Source: Bifidobacterium subtile
GTDB lineage: Bacteria > Actinomycetota > Actinomycetes > Actinomycetales > Bifidobacteriaceae
Direction: 5' to 3'
Assembly (NCBI RefSeq): GCF_000741775.1
Contig: NZ_JGZR01000001.1
Location: 167,469 to 231,468, forward strand
Length of the DNA stretch: 64,000 nt
Shown: positions 28,565 to 35,764 of the stretch, in pieces
Layout of the letters: every line of letters begins with the position of its first letter
Position numbering within the stretch: the first letter of the stretch is position 1
Made by a program: the position numbers and the translations under genes
Notes under the pieces: model-generated
The model's input: only the letters and a program-made list of their open reading frames with translations
What the model was told of the DNA's origin: nothing
Databases searched by the model: none

Positions 28565-29470
28565 ATGAGAATCATCGTCGCCACGCATAACGAAGGCAAG
28601 CTGGTCGAGATTCGCCGTATCCTGCAGCAAGACCTCGGCGCACAAGCCGACGAGGTGGAGCTGGTCTCCGCAGGTTCGTTGGGCTTGCCTGATCCGGTGG
28701 AAACCGGAACGACGTTCGAGGAGAACGCCTTGCTCAAGGCCCGCGATGTCGCCAGCCGCACTGGGCTGCCCGCCATCGCCGACGACAGCGGACTGATCGT
28801 CGACGTGCTGGGCGCTGCGCCGGGCATTCTGTCGGCGCGCTGGTCCGGCGTCCACGGCGACGACGAGGCGAACAACGCTTTGCTGCTGGCCCAGATCGCG
28901 GATATTCCAGATGCGCACCGCACCGCACGCTTCCGCTGCGCCGCCGCATTGGCGGTGCCGGAAGGCTTTGCGGCGGATGCCTCCGTCTCCGATGCCGCTG
29001 AAGCTGGCGCCATGGCTGTTGATGACGCTGCCGACAGCGACCATGCCAACGCTGACGTGGCTGCGGACGCTGACGACCGCGGCACGAACGGTGTCGGCTT
29101 CGGGACTGACACCGACTTTAGTGCCGCCGGTATCGCCGAACATGACAGGGGCGGCGAGCGCGGCGCGGTCGAGGACGGTGACCGTAACGCCGATAATGAC
29201 GGCGCAACCCCAACCCCGTATGCCATCGCCGCGCAATACGTGCAAACCGGCGATATGCCGGGCTGCATCATCCGCACTCCGCGTGGCAAGCAGGGCTTCG
29301 GCTACGATCCGCTTTTCGTGCCCGACGACCAGCCCGGTCGCACGAACGAGCACGGCGAGCCGCTGACCAGCGCCGAGATGACGCCGGCCGAAAAGAACAC
29401 TATCTCCCACCGTGGCACGGCCATCGCCGCGCTGATGCCCAGCATCGAGCGACTGCTTTCGAACCGTTAG
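28565..29470 (+). CDS. rdgB: RdgB/HAM1 non-canonical purine NTP pyrophosphatase
   Basis: The 301-aa enzyme hydrolyses dITP, XTP and ITP to monophosphates. It shows IIVATHNEGKLVEIRRIL (NTP binding), TFEENALLKAR, ADDSGL and the C-terminal GFGYDPLFVPD...EKNTISHRG. The family norm is about 200 aa. About 90 extra residues, rich in Ala, Asp and Gly (about 130-220), interrupt the fold between the RCAAALA and the YVQTGDMPG strands. Confidence 0.95.
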   Translation: MRIIVATHNEGKLVEIRRILQQDLGAQADEVELVSAGSLGLPDPVETGTTFEENALLKARDVASRTGLPAIADDSGLIVDVLGAAPGILSARWSGVHGDDEANNALLLAQIADIPDAHRTARFRCAAALAVPEGFAADASVSDAAEAGAMAVDDAADSDHANADVAADADDRGTNGVGFGTDTDFSAAGIAEHDRGGERGAVEDGDRNADNDGATPTPYAIAAQYVQTGDMPGCIIRTPRGKQGFGYDPLFVPDDQPGRTNEHGEPLTSAEMTPAEKNTISHRGTAIAALMPSIERLLSNR

Positions 29471-29538
29471 ATTCAGGGATCTCAGGACGCAGAATCCGTC
29501 CTGCCCGAGACTGTTTTGTCGCGTTATCTTGCCCTTAC

Positions 29539-29622
29539 CGCTACAATTCGGTCGCTAAGGCTTCGTTATCGTCCGTTTTGTAGCGCCAGCAACAAAGTAT
29601 CGCTACATAACGGTCGCTAAGG
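29539..29622. repeat. 22-bp direct repeat with hairpin after rdgB
   Basis: A 22-nt unit beginning CGCTACA and ending CGGTCGCTAAGG occurs at 29539-29560 and 29601-29622, with few differences. CGCTACAA (29539-29546) also pairs with TTGTAGCG (29578-29585). It lies between the convergent rdgB and AEC genes and may terminate or be a dispersed repeat. Confidence 0.65.
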
Positions 29623-29670
29623 GTGCAACACGTGCGCGGCTTGGGTGGAATTGGTGCCCAAACCCCGCGT

Positions 29671-30672
29671 TCATGCGCCGACCAAAAAGTGGAAGCCCAT
29701 CATCATCACGATGGCGATCACGGCGGTCAGCGACAGCGTGAAGCCGGCGAGTCTGGCGTTGCCGAGCACTTTGTCGGTGAACATCGTGGAGAAAATCGCC
29801 GTGGGGGCTAAGCAGCATAGCGCTACGGCCTCGCGCACGAGCGGGTCGAAGGGGAGTAGGAACCATGCCGCCGTGGCAAAAATCAATGAGCACGGCAGCC
29901 GCCAGCCGATTACCGTGAGCACGGCCTTGATATCATGCGAATCCCGTGGCAATTCGGTGAGCATGCCGACCATAAGCATCGAGCAGAAGGCGTTGGCCGA
30001 GGCGAAGGGCTGCGAAACCGTCGCGATCCACGTCGGTATTGTGATGTTGACCAGCATGAGCAGCACCATAAGAATATACGTGTCGAACGAGGGCGAAGTG
30101 AGGAATCCGCGCGCCACATTGCGCCGCAGGGCACGCCGTCGCAGCCGACGCGCGTCGCGATCCGCCGGGCGAACGTATGGCAAGGTCGGTGCGGCCCCGG
30201 CGTGCTGTTGCGCGAGGGTTTTGCCCGGCTCGATGTGCAGCAGGGTCTGCATGATGACGTTGGTGCCGGCCGCGACCATAACGCTGTTGCCGATGTCGAA
30301 CATCGCCGCGGGAATGAGCGCCGATGGGCCGAGCAGGGACTGCAGCACGGGGAAGCAGAAGCAGCCGATGTTGAACCCGGAGCCGTTGAGCATGAGGAAT
30401 GCGCGGTCGCTCACCGGGCGATGCCGCGAACTCAGGAAGATCGCCAGCGCGGGCAGCAGAGCCGCCGTCAGCGAGAACGCCGAGATGGCGAGCAGACTGA
30501 TGTGATGCGGGTTGGTGGCGAAGGAGTAGATGATGGCGCCAGGCAGCACCAGATTGAACTCGGCGGTCTGCAGCACGCGGTAATCGAGCGGGCCGAACAG
30601 GCGGGCGCGTTTGAACAGATATCCGGCCAAGATGATGAGCAACAGCGTCGTCGGCTGGATGATCGCAGACAT
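29671..30672 (-). CDS. AEC-family (auxin efflux carrier-like) transporter
   Basis: The 333-aa membrane protein has about ten helices in two bundles of five, split by a basic cytoplasmic loop (DRDARRLRRRALRR). LVLPGAIIYSFA and the late LCCLAPTAIFSTMFTDK fit AEC permeases, which export malate or other small organic anions. The substrate is unknown. No accompanying malolactic genes are present. Confidence 0.85.
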   Translation of the reverse strand: MSAIIQPTTLLLIILAGYLFKRARLFGPLDYRVLQTAEFNLVLPGAIIYSFATNPHHISLLAISAFSLTAALLPALAIFLSSRHRPVSDRAFLMLNGSGFNIGCFCFPVLQSLLGPSALIPAAMFDIGNSVMVAAGTNVIMQTLLHIEPGKTLAQQHAGAAPTLPYVRPADRDARRLRRRALRRNVARGFLTSPSFDTYILMVLLMLVNITIPTWIATVSQPFASANAFCSMLMVGMLTELPRDSHDIKAVLTVIGWRLPCSLIFATAAWFLLPFDPLVREAVALCCLAPTAIFSTMFTDKVLGNARLAGFTLSLTAVIAIVMMMGFHFLVGA

Positions 30673-30829
30673 GGCTTCTTCTTCCCTGGGCTGGCGGCGG
30701 CGTTCGCATTTGGTATGTCACCAGCCATGATAGGCCTCGGCTGTTATCGGGCATGGCGCATGGTGCTTCGCTCCCGGAGGCATGCTAGATTAATGGGGGC
30801 CATGCGACCATCACCGTTGCCGTGGCATC

Positions 30830-30913
30830 GCGCACATGGCGGAATTGGTATACGCGCAGGATTTAGGTTCCTGTGGCCTTGCGGCCGTGAGGGTTCGAGC
30901 CCCTTTGTGCGCA
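30830..30913 (+). tRNA. tRNA-Leu (anticodon UAG)
   Basis: The acceptor arms GCGCACA (30830-30836) and TGTGCGC (30906-30912) pair. The anticodon stem CAGGA/TCCTG encloses TTTAGGT, giving anticodon UAG. A long variable arm (GTGGCC...GGCCGT) and GGTTCGAGCC T-arm are present. No CCA is encoded. The 3' end abuts an integrase remnant. Confidence 0.95.
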
Positions 30914-30919
30914 CACCGA

Positions 30920-31160
30920 GAACAGAGCCGAAAAGCACTGGAAACACTGGGCAAAGAAAAACTTACGCGTCCTCCGGAACCTGTTCTGAGCGCGTTTGTT
31001 TTGAGTGCATGCCCGAGAAGAATATCATTCATGGCCTCACCGACGGCATCAAGATCAACGTCGAACAGATCCGCGTACGCGTCCGACGTCATCGCGGCGC
31101 TCATGTGCCCCAATTGCGTCGCATTTTCCTGGAGGCGCTGTGCCTTTGAAGCGCATACTG
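30920..31160 (-). pseudogene. 3' remnant of a tyrosine recombinase (integrase) next to tRNA-Leu
   Basis: On the minus strand, the segment LGHMSAAMTSDAYADLFDVDLDAVGEAMN matches the C-terminal catalytic end of phage/ICE integrases (LGHASAAMTLDTYADLF type), including the catalytic-Tyr position in DAYADLF. Upstream similarity stops after a few residues, so only about 70 codons remain. The orientation, with the 3' end towards the tRNA 3' end, is that of an element integrated in the tRNA. Confidence 0.8.
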
Positions 31161-31364
31161 CATTTTCGCAACACAGTGTCCGCAAAATGTGATATTTCCC
31201 TCATAATCGGGCGAATCGGCTGCGCGTCGCCCGCTCCTGACCGTTTCGAAAGCGGGCCGTATATATACTTGCAAAGGTAATATAGGCAGTGGTTCGACGC
31301 GGCGCGATGCGGCGTCGTGCGGTGCTGCCGCAGAGAAACAGTCCCATCGTACGAAGGTGACATT

Positions 31365-32540
31365 ATGACGACAATTGCTGTTCTAGGCGCAGGTTATGCG
31401 GGCATGCGCGCGGTCAAGCGGCTGGTCCACGAAAAGGTGGATGCGCGCATCGTTCTGGTCAATAATAACCCCTACCATTACGAATCCACCCAGCTGCATG
31501 AGATCGCGGCAGGGACCAAGGAGCCGTCCGATATCACTTTCGACATCCGCGATGCCGTTTCAGACAAGGTCGAAGTCGTCATCGACACAGTGGAACGCAT
31601 CGATCGGGAAAGCAAGCAGGTGGTTCTCAAGGAGAGCCAGCCGCTCGCCTATGACTATCTGGTCAACGCGCTGGGTTTCGAATCGGAGACCTTCGGCATT
31701 CCCGGCGCCGAAGAGAACAGCCTGTCGTTCAGCAACATCGACTCCGCGCTCGCGGTGCGCGAGCATATGGAGAAGACGCTGGCGAACTATGCGACCAGTC
31801 ATGACGAGAACGACCTGCACATCGTGGTGTGCGGAGCCGGATTCACCGGCATCGAGCTGCTCGGCGAACTCGCCTGGCGCGTGCCGCAGCTGGCCAAGCA
31901 ATATTCGCTGCCCGAAGACCTCATCCGCATCACCTGCGTCGAAGCCTCGCCGAAGATACTGGCGATGCTGCCCGACAATCTGTCGAAGTGGGCGGTGGAC
32001 TACCTTACTTCCAAAGGCGTCGAGATCCACAACGGCATTATGATCACCGAGGTCAGGCCCGGCGTCGTGGTGACGGCTGATCAGGAGTTCCACGCCAACA
32101 CGATCATCTGGACCACCGGCGTGCGCGGCAGCCATGTGATCTGCGATTCCGGTTACGAGCAGAAACGCAACCGCGTGATCGTCGAAGACGATCTCTCCGT
32201 CAAGGGCCATCCCGACGAGTATCTTGTCGGCGACGTCAGCGCCGTGCCGGACGCGCAGTCGGGCCGGCTCTACCCTACGACCGCGCAGATTTCCATCGCG
32301 CAGGCCGATGTGGTCGCAGCCAACATCGCGGCTCGTCTGGCCGGCCGCGAACCGCACAAGTTCACTTTCAAGAGCCTGGGCACGGTCTGCTCGCTCGGGC
32401 CGCACGCCGGCGTGGCCGAGCTGAACATGATGGGCCATTGGAAACTCAAAGGCCACAAGGTCAGCATGGTCAAACGCCTGGTCAACGACCGCTCGGTGCT
32501 TGAGCTGGCGCATGTCAAGGAAATGCTGGAAAGCAACTAG
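31365..32540 (+). CDS. ndh: Type II NADH dehydrogenase (NDH-2)
   Basis: The 391-aa single-subunit flavoprotein passes electrons from NADH to a membrane quinone without pumping protons. FAD motif GAGYAGMRAVKRL at the N-terminus, the NADH-binding GAGFTGIELLGELA (about 155-168) and the second FAD motif YLVGDVSAV are intact. The C-terminus has no obvious membrane helix and may bind the membrane peripherally. It lies upstream of cydAB, which could re-oxidise the quinol. ATATAT/TAATAT words before 31290 may hold its promoter. Confidence 0.9.
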   Translation: MTTIAVLGAGYAGMRAVKRLVHEKVDARIVLVNNNPYHYESTQLHEIAAGTKEPSDITFDIRDAVSDKVEVVIDTVERIDRESKQVVLKESQPLAYDYLVNALGFESETFGIPGAEENSLSFSNIDSALAVREHMEKTLANYATSHDENDLHIVVCGAGFTGIELLGELAWRVPQLAKQYSLPEDLIRITCVEASPKILAMLPDNLSKWAVDYLTSKGVEIHNGIMITEVRPGVVVTADQEFHANTIIWTTGVRGSHVICDSGYEQKRNRVIVEDDLSVKGHPDEYLVGDVSAVPDAQSGRLYPTTAQISIAQADVVAANIAARLAGREPHKFTFKSLGTVCSLGPHAGVAELNMMGHWKLKGHKVSMVKRLVNDRSVLELAHVKEMLESN

Positions 32541-32590
32541 ACGCTCGGCACGCTGGCACTCAGTGAACCGCTACTCAGTAGACTGGTACT

Positions 32591-32657
32591 GAATAAACAC
32601 AGTGCTTGAATAAACACAGTATTTGAATAAACACAGTATTTGAATAAACACAGTACT
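32591..32657 (+). repeat. Tandem 17-bp repeat (four units) between ndh and cydA
   Basis: Units GAATAAACACAGTGCTT, GAATAAACACAGTATTT (twice) and GAATAAACACAGTACT run end to end, 32591-32657. They are flanked by further GTACTG words (near 32585, 32655 and 32710). A lone GAATAAACAC occurs near 35468, upstream of cydD. No spacers are present, so it is a minisatellite, not a CRISPR. Confidence 0.9.
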
Positions 32658-32804
32658 GACGAACAGGCACCGAGCACCACATACTGAGTACAAGACGCTG
32701 GGTAGCAAGTACTGGGCAACTGGGCAGGGCCGCCCGCCAAGCATGGCGCGTGACCCAGCACAGACAGACATCGTGCGAAACATCGTTCGAAAAGAGGCAT
32801 AATC

Positions 32805-34310
32805 GTGGGACTATCCATTCTGGGGCTGTCGCGATTCCAGTTCGCGATGACGACCATCTATCACTTCTTCTTCATCCCGGTTTCGATCGGGCTGGCGCTC
32901 GCCGTGGCCATCATGGAGACGATGTACGCGGTGAACAAGAAGCTAGTCTATCTGAAAATGGCGAAATTCTGGGGCAAGATCTTCCTGCTGAGCTTCGCCG
33001 TGGGCGTGGTCACCGGCATCATCCAGGAGTTCCAGTTCGGCATGAACTGGTCGAATTATTCGCGCTTCATGGGTGATATCTTCGGTGCGCCCTTGGCCAT
33101 CGAGGCGCTGCTCGCCTTCTTCATGGAGTCGACCTTCATCGGCGTGTGGATGTTCACCTGGGACCGCTTCAAGCCCGGCGTGCATGCGATCTTCATCTGG
33201 CTGACCTGGCTGGGCTCGACGCTCTCGGCCATCTGGATTCTGGCGGCCAACAGCTTCATGCAGCATCCGACCGGCTTTGAGATCAACAAGGCGACCGGGC
33301 ATGTGCGGCTGCGCAGCTTCATGGACGTGGTCGCCAATCCGCAGCTGTGGCGCGCCTTCCCGCACGTCATCTTCGCGGCGGTGATGACCGGCGGCATGAT
33401 CATCCTGGGCATGAGCGCCTTCGCTATGCTGCACAAGCGCACGCAGCAGCATGACGGCGACAAGGTCTTCTTCACCAAGTCGATTCGCTTCGGTGCGGTG
33501 GTCGCGCTCGTGGGCGCGGTGTTCGCGACGGGTGCCGGCGACTTGCAGACCCAGTTCATCATCGAGGATCAGCCGATGAAATTCGCGGCGACCGAGGCCA
33601 TATACAACGACACCAGCGACCCGGCCCCGTGGGCCGTCGTCTCGCTGATCAACGAGGAGGACAAGACCGCCAACAGCATCGAGATCCCCTATATGCTCTC
33701 GTTGCTCTCATATCACAGCACATCAGGCTCGGTCAAGGGCATGAACACGGTCAACAAGGAGCTGCATGAGCAGTACGACGCGAAGTTCGGCAAGGACATG
33801 AACTACTATGTGCCGGTCACCACGCTGTTCTGGAGCTTCAGATTCATGGCGCTGTCCGCGGCAATAGCAGGGCTGGCGTCGATCCTGGCGCTATGGTTCA
33901 CGCGCAAAGGCAAGGACACGCTGATGAACTACCGCTGGCTGCTGTGGATCATGGGCGCGTGCACGTTCGTGCCGTTCATCGGCACCACCGGCGGCTGGCT
34001 CATCACCGAGCTCGGACGCTACCCGTGGATCGTCTACGGGCTGCTGACCATCGCCGACGGCGTCTCGCCGACCGCCACCGTGCCGAGCCTGCTATTCACC
34101 AACATCGTCTACTTCCTGCTGTTCCTGCTGCTGGGAGCGGTGATGATCTTCTACTCGCGCCGGGTGCTCTACCAAGGCCCCGACGGCGAGGGCGAGCTGC
34201 CGGCCGGCAAAGCCAGGGCGGCTGAACGCACATCGCCTGTGTCTGCTCAATCAACTGGTTCGGTTTCTGGCAACGCAGGTGGTACTGAAAGGAGCGTGGC
34301 ACTCTCATGA
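32805..34310 (+). CDS. cydA: Cytochrome bd oxidase subunit I
   Basis: The 501-aa subunit has about nine helices and the conserved MTTIYHFFFIP (His20, haem ligand), QFGMNWSNYSRFMGDIFGAPLAIEAL, ESTFIGVWMF and GRYPW quinol-loop motif (about 404-408, a variant of GRQPW). It reduces O2 to water with quinol and has a short Q-loop as in actinobacteria. The start is GTG at 32805, preceded by AAAAGAGG. It overlaps cydB by 4 bp. Confidence 0.96.
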   Translation: MGLSILGLSRFQFAMTTIYHFFFIPVSIGLALAVAIMETMYAVNKKLVYLKMAKFWGKIFLLSFAVGVVTGIIQEFQFGMNWSNYSRFMGDIFGAPLAIEALLAFFMESTFIGVWMFTWDRFKPGVHAIFIWLTWLGSTLSAIWILAANSFMQHPTGFEINKATGHVRLRSFMDVVANPQLWRAFPHVIFAAVMTGGMIILGMSAFAMLHKRTQQHDGDKVFFTKSIRFGAVVALVGAVFATGAGDLQTQFIIEDQPMKFAATEAIYNDTSDPAPWAVVSLINEEDKTANSIEIPYMLSLLSYHSTSGSVKGMNTVNKELHEQYDAKFGKDMNYYVPVTTLFWSFRFMALSAAIAGLASILALWFTRKGKDTLMNYRWLLWIMGACTFVPFIGTTGGWLITELGRYPWIVYGLLTIADGVSPTATVPSLLFTNIVYFLLFLLLGAVMIFYSRRVLYQGPDGEGELPAGKARAAERTSPVSAQSTGSVSGNAGGTERSVALS

Positions 34311-35338
34311 ATTTCCTGGAAGGCTTATGGTTCATCGTCATCGCGCTGTTGTTCGCGCTGTTCCTTGCGTTTGACGGCCTCGACTTCGGCGTCGGCATGG
34401 CCACGCGCTTTATTGCGGAGAATGGCCGCGAGCGCAGCCTGTTCATGCGTGCCATCGGCCCGCATTGGGATGGCAACGAAGTGTGGCTCATCACCGCCGG
34501 GGGCGCCATGTTCGCGGCGTTCCCGCTGTGGTATGCCAGCCTGTTCTCCGGCTATTACATTCTGCTGTTTCTGGTGCTCGTCGGGCTCATTCTGCGCGGC
34601 GTATCGTTCGAATTCTCCGCGCATGCGCTCACCGACCGCGAGCGTTCGATATGGCAGTGGGCGAATTTCGTCGGCAGCCTCGCCGCGCCGTTCTTCCTGG
34701 GGATGATGCTCACCAGCCTCATCCAGGGTGTGCCGATGGACAGCGATGGCAACGCATGGGCTGGCTTCTTCGACGTATTCAACTGGCTGTCTGTGGTCGG
34801 CGGCATCGCCGTCGTGTTCTTCTGCTTCGTGCATGGGCTGCATTTCCTGAGCCTCAAGCTCGACCGCGTCATGTCGCGCAAGATGCTCAATGTGACGCAG
34901 AAGGCCTATTGGATCGCCTATCCAGCGCTCGCAGCGTTCGTGGTGCTTGCGCTGATCTTCACCGATTTCTATGCGGTGCGCCCGGTTTCGAGCTGGCTGA
35001 TCACCGTGGTGATACTCGCGGCGACTATCGCCGGGCATGCTTCCGCGCTCGCCCATCGCGGTGGCTGGGCCTTCATTTCGTCGGCCGTGACGCTGGCGGG
35101 GATCATCGCCTTCATCTTCAATGGTCTCTTCCCGCGCGTGATGATCGCGACCGATGCGGCCAATGATCTGCTCATCAAGGATGCCGCGGCTTCTCCGTAC
35201 ACCATGGCCATCATGACCGTCGTGCTGTGCGTGCTGCTGCCGGCCGTCGTGGCGTACTTCGCGTGGAGCTACGCCATCCAACGCAAGCGTCTGCCCGCTG
35301 TCGATGCGCCTGACGCCAATCTGAAATACGCGGAGTAA
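34307..35338 (+). CDS. cydB: Cytochrome bd oxidase subunit II
   Basis: The 343-aa subunit has eight predicted helices and the conserved LWFIVIALLFALFLAFDGLDFGVGM start, GPHWDGNEVWLITAGGAMFAAFPLWYA and RGVSFEF. It pairs with CydA. The ATG overlaps the cydA stop (ATGA), so expression is coupled. It is followed by a 36-bp palindrome. Confidence 0.96.
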   Translation: MNFLEGLWFIVIALLFALFLAFDGLDFGVGMATRFIAENGRERSLFMRAIGPHWDGNEVWLITAGGAMFAAFPLWYASLFSGYYILLFLVLVGLILRGVSFEFSAHALTDRERSIWQWANFVGSLAAPFFLGMMLTSLIQGVPMDSDGNAWAGFFDVFNWLSVVGGIAVVFFCFVHGLHFLSLKLDRVMSRKMLNVTQKAYWIAYPALAAFVVLALIFTDFYAVRPVSSWLITVVILAATIAGHASALAHRGGWAFISSAVTLAGIIAFIFNGLFPRVMIATDAANDLLIKDAAASPYTMAIMTVVLCVLLPAVVAYFAWSYAIQRKRLPAVDAPDANLKYAE

Positions 35339-35364
35339 CAGCGGCTGAGGGCGGGCTGGGCCGT

Positions 35365-35400
35365 CGAAGGCTGCGTCGGCATATGCCGACGCAGCCTTCG
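35365..35400. terminator. 36-bp palindrome after cydB, possible terminator
   Basis: A perfect 16-bp stem (35365-35380 with 35385-35400) with an ATAT loop. No T-run follows, so it may terminate weakly, stabilise the cydAB message or mark an attenuated junction to cydDC. Confidence 0.6.
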
Positions 35401-35488
35401 AACGAGCTGCAGCTAGCTGCGTCCAGGCGCCACGCAAATAGCTGGTTTTGAATGGCGGAATACTTCGAATAAACACCATGCGGCATGT

Positions 35489-35603
35489 ATCTGCGCTGGT
35501 TGAGACGCTAATCTCATGACACCTCGAGCCTTGGTAGAAAAATGACGATTTCCGGCAGCCCGATACTTGATGCTCGCGAAATAACGCCCTACATAACGCA
35601 GAC
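35489..35603. repeat. Diverged copy of the palindromic repeat found at 8188-8305
   Basis: The left arm ATCTGCGCTGGTTGAGACGC matches ATCTGCGTTGTGTGAGGCGT with a few changes. The right arm AACGCCCTACATAACGCAGA matches AACGCCTCACACAACGCAGA. The interior shares CAGC..GATACT. Total length is 115 bp versus 118 bp. It sits 160 bp upstream of cydD. Confidence 0.75.
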
Positions 35604-35764
35604 AGGTCGCTGTTGGCAGGGAATATCCGCGTGCGGCCAGATTACGATTGCAATGGCTGCAGCGATGCACGCATAGGCGTCGGCGATGTACGGCCTAAAC
35701 GGCATACGGGTTTTCCATGTGCAGCAGTGTTGCGGTTCCCAGCAATGAGACAAGAAGGCGTGCG

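Noticed and set aside
32591..32657. CRISPR array
   Set aside because: The repeats are head to tail without spacers and no cas genes are nearby.
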